Origin: Spirochaetia bacterium | GTDB taxonomy: Bacteria > Spirochaetota > Spirochaetia > CADAEX01 | Length of the DNA: 33,426 bases | Assembly (NCBI GenBank): GCA_017535435.1 | Contig: JAFXTY010000070.1 | Coordinates: 1 to 33,426 of the forward strand | Reading direction: 5' to 3' | Shown: positions 1 through 6,751 of the stretch, piece by piece | Layout: the number at the start of each line of letters is the position of its first letter | Numbering within the stretch: position 1 is the stretch's first letter | Program-made: the position numbers and the translations under genes | The notes under the pieces: generated by a model | Told to the model about the DNA's origin: nothing | The model's input: the letters and a program-made list of their open reading frames with translations, nothing else | Databases searched by the model: none

Positions 1-1299
1 ATCAAGGCATCTGCCCTTGAAAGCGAGTTTGCAGAGATGAACGGCTGGGAGGCTGAGCCTGAGGCTGCTACCCTTCTGGCTGGTCTTGGAATTCCCGAGG
101 AGATGCATGACAAGCTTATGAAGGAGCTGGACGGCGGTGACAAGGTGCGGGTGCTCCTGGCTCAGGCCCTTTTCGGAAACCCTGATATCCTGCTTCTGGA
201 CGAGCCTACCAACCACCTGGACCTTGAATCCATAAGCTGGCTTGAGGATTTCCTCAACCACTACAGCAACACCGTGATTGTTGTATCCCACGACCGTCAC
301 TTCCTTAACACTGTGTGCACCCATATCGCAGACATCGACTTCGGCCAGATCAAGCTGTATGCCGGAAACTACGACTTCTGGTACATGGCAAGCCAGCTGG
401 CCGCAAAGCAGCGCAAGGACGAGAAGAAGAAGCGGGAGGACAAGATTGCCGAAATGAAGGAATTCATCCAGCGCTTTGCCTCCAATGCCGCAAAGTCAAA
501 GCAGGCCACATCCCGTAAGAAAGTGATCGAGAAGCTGACCCTGGAGGAGATGCCCTCCACAAGCCGCAAGTTCCCATACATAAGCTTCAAGCCGGAGCGG
601 GAATGCGGGCGGAACATCCTGGATGTGAAAAATGTATCCAAGACCATTGATGGGATGCCTGTGCTCAAGGATTTCTCGCTGCAGGTGCAGAACGGGGACA
701 AGATTGCCTTTGTAGGGCCTGACCACCTGGCCAAGACTACCCTCTTCCAGATTGTATCCGGGGAGCTCAAACCCGATTCCGGCAGCTATGAGTGGGGTCT
801 TACCATCACTCCGGCCTACTATCCGAAGGACAACTCAAGTTACTTCACCGATAAGATGAACCTGGTGCAGTGGCTCCAGCAGTACACCACCTCTGATGAT
901 GAGAGCTATCTCAGGGGTTTCCTGGGAAGGATGCTCTTCTCCGGCGACGAGGCCTTGAAGAGCGTGAATGTCCTTTCCGGAGGAGAGAAGGTGCGGTGCA
1001 TGCTGGCCAAGATGATGCTGAGCGGAGCCAACACCCTGATCTTCGACGAGCCCACCAACCACCTGGACCTTGAGTCTATACAGGCGCTGAACACCGGCCT
1101 GACAGAGTTCACAGGGGTTATCCTGATGAACACACACGACCATCAGTTTGCAGACACTGTGGCAAACCGGATAATCGAGTTCTGTCCAGAGGGAAAGATA
1201 ATCGACAAGAGGATGGGCTTTGACGAGTACCTGATGTCTGATGATGTGAAGGCACTCCGGGACTCCATGTACCATGAGCACCAGCGACTTTCTATCTAA
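1..1299 (+). CDS. ABC-F family ATPase (YkpA/YbiT-like), 5' partial
   Basis: The reading frame is open from base 1, so the N-terminus and first Walker A lie outside the window. What remains is the first-domain signature region (LDGGDKVRV) and Walker B (LLLDEPTNHLD, then SHDRHF), a charged KRKDEKKKRED linker, and a complete second ATPase domain with LSGGEKVR and FDEPTNHLD. There are no membrane segments, as expected for ABC-F proteins, which act on ribosomes in translation or antibiotic protection. The second Walker A reads GPDHLAKTTL in place of the usual GxNGxGKTTL, and the second switch reads NTHDHQF. From memory, similar AKTTLF variants occur in YkpA/YbiT-like ABC-F proteins, so this is probably a subfamily trait and not decay. 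It overlaps the next gene by 26 bp, implying translational coupling. The family is sure; the subfamily is likely. Confidence 0.9.
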   Translation: MKASALESEFAEMNGWEAEPEAATLLAGLGIPEEMHDKLMKELDGGDKVRVLLAQALFGNPDILLLDEPTNHLDLESISWLEDFLNHYSNTVIVVSHDRHFLNTVCTHIADIDFGQIKLYAGNYDFWYMASQLAAKQRKDEKKKREDKIAEMKEFIQRFASNAAKSKQATSRKKVIEKLTLEEMPSTSRKFPYISFKPERECGRNILDVKNVSKTIDGMPVLKDFSLQVQNGDKIAFVGPDHLAKTTLFQIVSGELKPDSGSYEWGLTITPAYYPKDNSSYFTDKMNLVQWLQQYTTSDDESYLRGFLGRMLFSGDEALKSVNVLSGGEKVRCMLAKMMLSGANTLIFDEPTNHLDLESIQALNTGLTEFTGVILMNTHDHQFADTVANRIIEFCPEGKIIDKRMGFDEYLMSDDVKALRDSMYHEHQRLSI

Positions 1300-2455
1300 G
1301 CCCTATACCGTGCGGCTTGAGAAGCTCCTCTCCAACGGCTGCAGCCTGGCCCATGTGGACGGAATGGCTGTGTTTGTCCCCTACGGGATACCTGGTGAAG
1401 AGGTGCAGATAGAGATAACAGAATCCAAGAAAGGCTACCTGATGGGGAGGTTAATGGGTATTACAGACGCCTCTCCCGACCGGGTTATTCCGAAGTGCCG
1501 ATTATTCGGCAGGTGTGGCGGCTGCACGCTGCAGCATATAGGCTACAGCCAGCAGCTGGAGCTTAAGAGGCAGATGCTGGCCGAGGCCCTGGAGCGGACC
1601 GGGCACCTGACCGAGGCCGACCTGGCTGAAGCACCTGTGACAGTGCATCCCTCGGAGCCTTACGGCTACCGGGTGCGGGTGCAGCTCCATCCTTCAGAAG
1701 GCGGCGGGGCCGGGTTCATGGCCAGCGGCTCCAACCAGGTGCTGAAAGCCTCCAGCTGCAACACCTGCTGCCCCGGCATAAACCGGCTTCTGGCCGGTGG
1801 TGCGGAGGCTGCTGGCGAAGGAGGCCTGATCCTGAAAGAGCGCACCACCTTCTTTGCCCCCGACGGGGAGCAGGTGTTCAGTGCAGCCGCCGGGAACAAG
1901 ACCCTGGATATAGAGATAAAGGGCAAGACGCTCAAGGCCAGCCCACAGTGCTTCTTCCAGAGCAACCGCAGTATGTTTGAGAAGATGCTTGCAGTGCTTG
2001 ACGGTATGGTTACCAGCGGTGACACCTGGCTTGACCTTTACTCCGGCATAGGAGTGCCTGGAATCTTCTTCACCGACCGTTTCAGACAGCTTTTTTTCGT
2101 GGAGGAAAGCCCTGTCTCTGCCCGGTACGGAGCCCTTAACACCCAGCCCTACGCCAACTGCCACTTCTTCAACATGCGGTGCGAGGATTGGGCCCTTTCC
2201 AAGCGCAGGTGCAGGAATGCCGATGCTATCTTCGCAGATCCTCCCCGCACAGGGCTCTCCACTGCAGTAAAGCAGTATCTGATCAAGCTGAAGGCCAAGA
2301 AGCTCTACTACCTCTCCTGCAACTTTGTCACATTGGCCCGGGATCTTGGGGAGCTGGTTCACGCCGGTTATCGGATAGAGAGCTTTGATATGTTCGACTT
2401 CTATCCCCAGACTGCCGACATGGAATGTTTAGTAGGAGTATCGTATGGATCTTAA
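1274..2455 (+). CDS. 23S rRNA/tRNA m5U methyltransferase, RlmD/TrmA (RumA) family
   Basis: This is a SAM-dependent RNA uracil-C5 methyltransferase of 393 residues. An N-terminal TRAM-like segment (about 10-65) is followed by a [4Fe-4S] cysteine set C75, C81, C84 (FGRCGGCTLQH), with the fourth ligand near C165/C166 in a PGIN context. The substrate-site CFFQSN lies near 226, the SAM-binding DLYSGIG near 254-260 and ADPPRTG near 321-327. The catalytic nucleophile is C349 in SCNFVTLARD, where the family usually has SCNP, and the general-base Glu is in MEC at 384. Whether it modifies 23S rRNA (RlmC/RlmD) or tRNA (TrmA/TrmFO-like role) cannot be told from sequence alone. The start at 1274 lies inside the ABC-F gene, and the end overlaps the chorismate mutase gene by 11 bp, giving a tightly packed operon. 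Confidence 0.93.
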   Translation: MSTSDFLSKPYTVRLEKLLSNGCSLAHVDGMAVFVPYGIPGEEVQIEITESKKGYLMGRLMGITDASPDRVIPKCRLFGRCGGCTLQHIGYSQQLELKRQMLAEALERTGHLTEADLAEAPVTVHPSEPYGYRVRVQLHPSEGGGAGFMASGSNQVLKASSCNTCCPGINRLLAGGAEAAGEGGLILKERTTFFAPDGEQVFSAAAGNKTLDIEIKGKTLKASPQCFFQSNRSMFEKMLAVLDGMVTSGDTWLDLYSGIGVPGIFFTDRFRQLFFVEESPVSARYGALNTQPYANCHFFNMRCEDWALSKRRCRNADAIFADPPRTGLSTAVKQYLIKLKAKKLYYLSCNFVTLARDLGELVHAGYRIESFDMFDFYPQTADMECLVGVSYGS

Positions 2456-2717
2456 TGAACTCAGGAAAGAGATTGATGCTGTGGACCGCCAGATCGTGGC
2501 CCTGTTCGAGAAGCGTCTGGAGATATCGGAGCGCATGGCAGAATACAAGAAGAACACAGGAATGCCAGTGCAGGACAAAGCACGGGAGGCTGAAAAAATA
2601 GCGCAGGTTCAGAGCCAGGCCCACACCGACTTCAGCCGGCAGCACATCGAGGAGCTCTATACTTTACTTATGTCATTAAGCCGGAAGCTCCAGGAGGAGC
2701 TGATAAAAAAAAGTTGA
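2445..2717 (+). CDS. aroQ: Stand-alone chorismate mutase, AroQ class
   Basis: A 90-residue all-helical chorismate mutase converting chorismate to prephenate in phenylalanine and tyrosine synthesis. Helix 1 carries the AroQ signature LRKEIDAVDRQIVALFEKR, which provides the conserved Arg residues; a second motif, YKKNTGMPVQDKAREAEK, supplies the active-site Lys and Arg, and the C-terminal helix has the EELYTLLMSLSRKLQ pattern. No prephenate dehydratase, dehydrogenase or DAHP synthase domain is attached, and the length matches a monofunctional enzyme. Its start lies in the last 11 bp of the methyltransferase gene. Its stop codon (2715-2717) overlaps the 3' end of the convergent tRNA-Arg, so no terminator separates the two transcription units. 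Confidence 0.9.
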   Translation: MDLNELRKEIDAVDRQIVALFEKRLEISERMAEYKKNTGMPVQDKAREAEKIAQVQSQAHTDFSRQHIEELYTLLMSLSRKLQEELIKKS

Positions 2718-2789
2718 TCCACACCCGATTCGAACGGGTGACCTCCTCCTTAGGAGGGAGGCGCTCTATCCAGCTGAGCTAGTGGACCA
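2714..2789 (-). tRNA. tRNA-Arg (anticodon CCU)
   Basis: A full cloverleaf can be folded: a 7-bp acceptor (TGGTCCA with TGGATCA, one G-U), a GCTC/GAGC D-stem, anticodon stem CCTCC/GGAGG with loop CTCCTAA, and T-stem ACCCG/CGGGT with loop TTCGAAT. Loop positions 34-36 are CCU, reading AGG. The discriminator is A and no CCA is encoded. A run of eight T follows within a few bases and could terminate transcription. The 3' end overlaps the convergent aroQ stop codon by 4 bp. Confidence 0.96.
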
Positions 2790-2797
2790 ACGGATTA

Positions 2798-2826
2798 ACT
2801 ATAATCAAAAAAAGGCTTTACTGCAA
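2798..2826 (-). promoter_or_regulatory. Candidate promoter of tRNA-Arg
   Basis: On the minus strand TTGCAG (2826-2821, overlapping the end of mazG) and TATAGT (2803-2798) are 17 bp apart, placing a start about 1-8 nt before the tRNA. The -35 match is poor (3/6), so co-transcription with the upstream mazG operon remains possible. Confidence 0.4.
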
Positions 2827-3225
2827 GGATGCTTTTTTCTTCTTTTCCTCTTCCTTCACCTGGTTCCAGAGCTTCAGCACCTCTTCGGGTGTGCTGGCCT
2901 TGGCATCACCGAAAATGTGAGGATGACGCCGTATCAGCTTCCCGTTTACGCCGGCTAATACATCGGCCATCGTGAACTTGCCTTCCTCGGCCTTGATCTG
3001 GGTTATCATGGCAGCTACCAGAAGCACATCACCAAGCTCCTCGCAAAGGTTCTCATCGTCCTTCTTGTCAATGGCCTCCAGGGCCTCGTTGCACTCCTCC
3101 AGAAGATCCTTCTTAAGGCTTTCCGCAGTCTGCTTCCTGTCCCAGGGGCAGCCGTCGGGGGCCCTGAGCTTCTCGATTATACCGCAGAACTGTTCAAAAA
3201 GTGCTTTTCTATCCTGTTTTTCCAT
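2818..3225 (-). CDS. mazG: MazG-like nucleoside triphosphate pyrophosphohydrolase
   Basis: A short (about 135 residue) all-alpha NTP pyrophosphohydrolase that hydrolyses (d)NTPs, often non-canonical ones, to NMP and PPi. It contains the family opening LRAPDGCPWDRKQT and the Mg-binding ExxE...ExxD set in LLEECNEALEAI and CEELGDVLL, followed by VNGKLIRRHPHIFGD. It is a single-domain form, about half the length of E. coli MazG. I chose the ATG at 3225 because GAGG sits 6 nt upstream; a GTG at 3237 would add four residues and overlap the previous stop. It is the last protein gene of the hflK-hflC-rlmI-like run and is followed 28 nt later by tRNA-Arg. Confidence 0.9.
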   Translation of the reverse strand: MEKQDRKALFEQFCGIIEKLRAPDGCPWDRKQTAESLKKDLLEECNEALEAIDKKDDENLCEELGDVLLVAAMITQIKAEEGKFTMADVLAGVNGKLIRRHPHIFGDAKASTPEEVLKLWNQVKEEEKKKKASLQ

Positions 3226-3233
3226 AATCAGCC

Positions 3234-4409
3234 TCACAGAACCTGGAGAATAAAGGTCTTAAGATACTGCCCCTCTGGGAAGGACATCTTGAGGGTGTGG
3301 TCGGCAGGCTGGGAAAGGACAGCAAGGATGCGCACATCCCGGCCGCTCTGCCCTGCGGCAATCCGGACGCAGTCCCGGAAATCCTCCATAGTGACAGCCC
3401 CGGAGCAGGAGCTGGTTATAAGGATATTGCCGCTTGTAAGCTTCTCCAGGCATTTCCTGTTAAGACGGACATAGGCCTTCCGCGCCTGCTCCACTGCATC
3501 GTGGCTCTTGGCAAAGGCAGGCGGGTCGCACACTATTATATCGTAGGAGCCTGGGCGAACCATATCCAGGTATTCGAACACATCCCGGTTCACAGTCTTC
3601 ACATCGCAGGTTTTCTCGGAAATCTTATTCAGACGCACCATCTCCTTAAGGAGGGACCGGGCCTTCTCAGAGACATCCACACCTGTAACCTGCACAGCGC
3701 CACCGGCTGCCGCAGAGAGGGAGAACCCGCCGGAGTTGCAGAAAAGATCCAGCACCTTTTTCCCATTGGCCATGAGACGGAGGGCCTGCCGGGCAGTACG
3801 CTGGTCCAGGAAAAAGCCTGTCTTCTGGCCGCTCTGACAGAGGGCTATCATCTTAAGGCCGTTCTCGAAGAATATCGCCTTGTCTATGTTCTCGCCGAAA
3901 GTGACCACAGGGGCACAAGAAGGGTCATCAGAGCGTTTTATCACACATTTTGGGGAAAGTACCTCAACCAGTGCCTTTGTAATCAAATCCGAGGCCTCCT
4001 CGAAGCCCTCAGCCCCCAGCTGGAATACAGCGATGCTGCCGAACACATCCACGATAAGGCCTGGGAACCCGTCGGCATCGCTATGCACCAGCCGGAAGCC
4101 GGTGGTATCGGCTTCCAGAAGCGAACGCTTCTGCTTCAGGAGAGACCTGAAGCGGCTGGTGAAGAAGGACTGGGTAAAGCCATCTATGTGCTCACGGCTC
4201 ACCATCCGCACCCGGATGCTGTTCCTTCCATGCCATGTGCCGGTACCCAGGAAGGTGCCGTCGGCAGCCAGCACATCCACCAGAGAACCTGGCTTAAGAT
4301 TCAGAGAACGGTCCACATCCTTCTCTATGGCACCGGAGAAAACCCAGGGGTGGCCTCCCTTGAGGGGCATGTCCCTCCCCCTTTTAAGAACAACCTGTGG
4401 CAAAGACAT
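3234..4409 (-). CDS. Class I rRNA large-subunit methyltransferase, RlmI-like
   Basis: A 391-residue protein with the RlmI/YccW domain order. An N-terminal PUA domain (about 1-75, with GHPWVFSGAIEK) binds RNA, a central EEHEE-type domain follows, and a C-terminal Rossmann methyltransferase carries KVLDLFCNSGGFSL (SAM motif I), VTGVDVS and the catalytic-region DPPAFAKS, then SCSGAV. The family methylates cytosine-C5 in 23S rRNA (m5C1962 in E. coli). The gene lies between hflC (9 nt upstream) and mazG, and an AAGGAG site precedes the ATG. Specificity is inferred from the family; related RlmK or Cj-type enzymes share the fold. Confidence 0.88.
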   Translation of the reverse strand: MSLPQVVLKRGRDMPLKGGHPWVFSGAIEKDVDRSLNLKPGSLVDVLAADGTFLGTGTWHGRNSIRVRMVSREHIDGFTQSFFTSRFRSLLKQKRSLLEADTTGFRLVHSDADGFPGLIVDVFGSIAVFQLGAEGFEEASDLITKALVEVLSPKCVIKRSDDPSCAPVVTFGENIDKAIFFENGLKMIALCQSGQKTGFFLDQRTARQALRLMANGKKVLDLFCNSGGFSLSAAAGGAVQVTGVDVSEKARSLLKEMVRLNKISEKTCDVKTVNRDVFEYLDMVRPGSYDIIVCDPPAFAKSHDAVEQARKAYVRLNRKCLEKLTSGNILITSSCSGAVTMEDFRDCVRIAAGQSGRDVRILAVLSQPADHTLKMSFPEGQYLKTFILQVL

Positions 4410-4418
4410 AGCTTCTCC

Positions 4419-5456
4419 TTACGGCTTCTTGTCGCCCAAATATTTAAAGTACTCTAAACCAGTAGAGAATATCTTGTTGAAGGCAGGAATTGTATCCTTG
4501 TAGCTCTCCATAAGACGCCAGAACTCGAAGAACTCCTCGTCCTTGGAATAGGCATCTGCATAGATGGCAGTAGCCTCGGCATCGGCCTGTCCCTTGATCT
4601 CGTTTGCCTTCTTGTTGGCCTCGGATATTATGGACATCCTCTCGTTTGTAAGCCTTCCCAGCCACTCAAGCTTCTTACCTTCGCCGTAGGAGCGGTAGGC
4701 CTGGGCTATCTGGTTCCTGTCCTTGATCATCCTCTTGTAGACGCTTTCTGTAAGGTCATCTGAATACTTGATCTGGCGCAGGATTATATCTATAAGCTCC
4801 ACACCGAACTCGGGAGTAAGACGGCTTGCGGCAACCAGCATCTCCTCTGACAGGGCATTACGGCCCACCTCGATGGAATCATAGATGACGATAGTCTGGG
4901 TCTGGCCGGAAGGATCCTTAAGCACCTGCTTCTTTGCTCCGTTCTCAAGCCCTTCCTCGATGCTCTCCTCTATGCTCTCCCCTTCAACCATAAGCTCAGA
5001 CTCTCTCTTGATCTCGTTGATCACGTTGGAGTTCCTGACAACTTCCCGCAGGAAGTTCTGTGAAATTACAGTACGGAGGGATGATTCAATAATCTCGTTG
5101 AGACGTCCCTGTGCCGCATTGATAGTGGTTACAGATGCGTAGAACTTTGCAGGATCCACAATCTTCCACCGGGCTGTGGCATCAACCCATACGAATAGTT
5201 TCTCCCTGGTAGGGATACGCTGGGATTCGCCGTCCCATGCCATAATCTTCTTAGGATACTTGGTCACCTTGTCCACGATAGGAACCTTGAACTTGAGACC
5301 TGCGTTGTATTCTGTCTTTATGATACGTCCGAACCGGGCAACAATTGCCTGCTCCCCTTCGGAAAGAATATACATAGGGCCGGATGCCACAAAGAGGAAG
5401 ACCAGCACAATGAGAGCGCCGACAGTAATCTTGATGTCATTCTTTCTTGCTGTCAT
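4419..5456 (-). CDS. hflC: HflC-like SPFH membrane protein
   Basis: HflC partners HflK in a large membrane cage that encloses and modulates the FtsH protease. The 345-residue protein has a short basic N-terminus, one membrane anchor (about 12-31), the SPFH/band-7 start LSEGEQAIVARFGRI and a long charged helical region (about 230-310) ending in GQADAEATAIYADAY, typical of HflC. An acidic stretch near 155-175 (ESIEESIEEGLENGAKK) plus QTQTIVIYD is an insertion relative to E. coli HflC as I remember it. It overlaps hflK by 4 bp (ATGA), so translation is coupled. Confidence 0.93.
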   Translation of the reverse strand: MTARKNDIKITVGALIVLVFLFVASGPMYILSEGEQAIVARFGRIIKTEYNAGLKFKVPIVDKVTKYPKKIMAWDGESQRIPTREKLFVWVDATARWKIVDPAKFYASVTTINAAQGRLNEIIESSLRTVISQNFLREVVRNSNVINEIKRESELMVEGESIEESIEEGLENGAKKQVLKDPSGQTQTIVIYDSIEVGRNALSEEMLVAASRLTPEFGVELIDIILRQIKYSDDLTESVYKRMIKDRNQIAQAYRSYGEGKKLEWLGRLTNERMSIISEANKKANEIKGQADAEATAIYADAYSKDEEFFEFWRLMESYKDTIPAFNKIFSTGLEYFKYLGDKKP

Positions 5457-6433
5457 CTTGCACCTCCCTTGCCCTGAAGATTCTTGAGGGGCAGGAAGTT
5501 CTCCAGGTTCTTGTCCACCAGATCCCCCGCATTGCCGTTCTTGAGGACAGACTCGATCATCTCGATGTAGAGCCTTGTCTTGGTTATATCCTTGCTCTTG
5601 GCATATTCCTCATAGACTGAGTTGAAGCGGGCAGCCTCTCCCTGGGCCTGGTTCACCCTCTCCTTGGAATAACCCATGGCCTCCTGCACAATCTGGTCGG
5701 CCTGTCCCCGGGCCTTTGGAATCTCGTTGTTGTAGGCCTCTTTACCTTCGTTGATGAAACGGTTCATATCCTGCTGGGCCTTGGTGACATCCTCAAAGGC
5801 ATCCTGCACCTCGCCCCTCGGCGGAACAATGTTCCTGAGTTTCACAGCAATGACATTGATGCCCAGGTTGTAGCTTCCAAGGACGCTGTTCATAAGCTCC
5901 TGGCCCTGGATCTCTATGTTGTTCCGCTCCTCGCCGATGACATCCATGATGGTACGGTCCCCCACCAGCATGTTCAGGGTGGACTGGGAGATATCCCTTA
6001 TGGTCTTCTCCTTCTCAAGTACGTTGAAAAGCCATGCCCTGGGGTCTGTGATACGGTACTGGATGATCCACTCCACATCCACGATGTTCAGGTCGCCTGT
6101 CAGCATCACCGATTCATCGGGATAGTCGTTGGTCTGGGAACCGCCATATTCGTTGGTCCTGAAACCGAAGGACATATTCTGTATAACCTGGGTGGGAACA
6201 TTGTAGTTCCGCTCAATGCCGAAGGGAAGCTTCATATGAAGTCCCGGCCCTGTTATCCGGTTGAATTTTCCAAGTAAAAGTATTACTGCCTCTTCCCGCT
6301 GGTCCACCTGATAGATACCTGTTGCCAGCATTCCCACAATAAGCACACCAAGGATGATGGTTGTGAGAGTCTTGCGGCTGGGCATCTTGAACTGAGGCGG
6401 CCTGTAGGTGAAAGGAGGATTTCTGTCGCTCAT
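5453..6433 (-). CDS. hflK: HflK-like SPFH membrane protein
   Basis: This 326-residue protein begins with a proline-rich cytoplasmic lead (NPPFTYRPPQ), then one membrane helix (about 23-42) and an SPFH domain starting VDQREEAVILLLGKF, with the HflK hallmark LHMKLPFGIERNY. The C-terminal coiled coil has KARGQADQIVQEAMGYSKERV. With HflC it forms the FtsH-regulating complex. AGGAGAAG precedes the ATG and directly abuts the U-tract of the rpmB terminator, leaving no room for a promoter. The hflK-hflC-rlmI-like-mazG set therefore appears to depend on read-through from the rpmB promoter. Confidence 0.93.
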   Translation of the reverse strand: MSDRNPPFTYRPPQFKMPSRKTLTTIILGVLIVGMLATGIYQVDQREEAVILLLGKFNRITGPGLHMKLPFGIERNYNVPTQVIQNMSFGFRTNEYGGSQTNDYPDESVMLTGDLNIVDVEWIIQYRITDPRAWLFNVLEKEKTIRDISQSTLNMLVGDRTIMDVIGEERNNIEIQGQELMNSVLGSYNLGINVIAVKLRNIVPPRGEVQDAFEDVTKAQQDMNRFINEGKEAYNNEIPKARGQADQIVQEAMGYSKERVNQAQGEAARFNSVYEEYAKSKDITKTRLYIEMIESVLKNGNAGDLVDKNLENFLPLKNLQGKGGAR

Positions 6434-6444
6434 TCTCTTCTCCT

Positions 6445-6478
6445 AAAAAAAAAGGGGTTACCCTATTGTAACCCCTTT
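6445..6478 (-). terminator. Intrinsic terminator after rpmB
   Basis: On the minus strand an 11-bp inverted repeat (AAAGGGGTTAC/GTAACCCCTTT, 6-nt loop) runs straight into nine U residues. The hflK Shine-Dalgarno begins immediately after the U-tract, so it probably works as a partial attenuator between rpmB and hflKC. Confidence 0.9.
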
Positions 6479-6496
6479 CAAACACAATGTCAAAAC

Positions 6497-6685
6497 TCAG
6501 GCCTTTGTAAGGAATCCCCTCTTAAGGCATGATGTACAAATCTTTACTGTCATAATTCTTCCATCAATAACTGTTCTCATCTTAAGAAGATTTGGTTTCC
6601 ATACTCTCTTTGTCTTATTCTGTGCGTGGCTTACATTGTTTCCGGTCATTACACCTTTTCCACATAAATCGCATCTTCTAGCCAT
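6497..6685 (-). CDS. rpmB: 50S ribosomal protein L28
   Basis: A 62-residue L28 with the family start MARRCDLCGKGVMTGNNVSH, then KTKRVWKPN and the C-terminal KICTSCLKRG. It carries two CxxC pairs (CDLC and CTSC), which makes it the zinc-binding, cysteine-containing form. I start it at the ATG preceded by GAGGTG; an in-frame start 48 nt upstream would add sequence foreign to L28 and would begin at the promoter itself. Codon use is strongly AGA/GTA/ATG-type, giving a local reference for highly expressed genes. It has its own promoter and terminator. Confidence 0.97.
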   Translation of the reverse strand: MARRCDLCGKGVMTGNNVSHAQNKTKRVWKPNLLKMRTVIDGRIMTVKICTSCLKRGFLTKA

Positions 6686-6704
6686 TTCTTCACCTCGTCT
6701 TGGT

Positions 6705-6733
6705 AGATTATCAAGTTTATCTTTTTTTGACAA
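6705..6733 (-). promoter_or_regulatory. rpmB promoter
   Basis: TTGTCA (6733-6728) and TAATCT (6710-6705) are separated by 17 bp on the minus strand. The expected start near 6698 leaves a leader of about 13 nt that still contains the GAGG site. Confidence 0.75.
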
Positions 6734-6751
6734 TACCTTTATAAAATATTA

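Noticed and set aside
1-1299. Loss of function of the ABC-F protein because of the second Walker A GPDHLAKTT
   Set aside because: From memory, related ABC-F proteins share AKTTLF at this place, so it is probably a lineage feature and not decay.
1694-2362. 222-codon minus-strand frame inside the RNA methyltransferase gene
   Set aside because: The + strand protein has all RumA-family motifs in this span; the antisense frame has none.
3297-4457. 386-codon open frame on + opposite the RlmI-like gene
   Set aside because: It is an antisense shadow: the minus-strand protein has clear PUA and SAM motifs, while this frame shows no recognisable domain.
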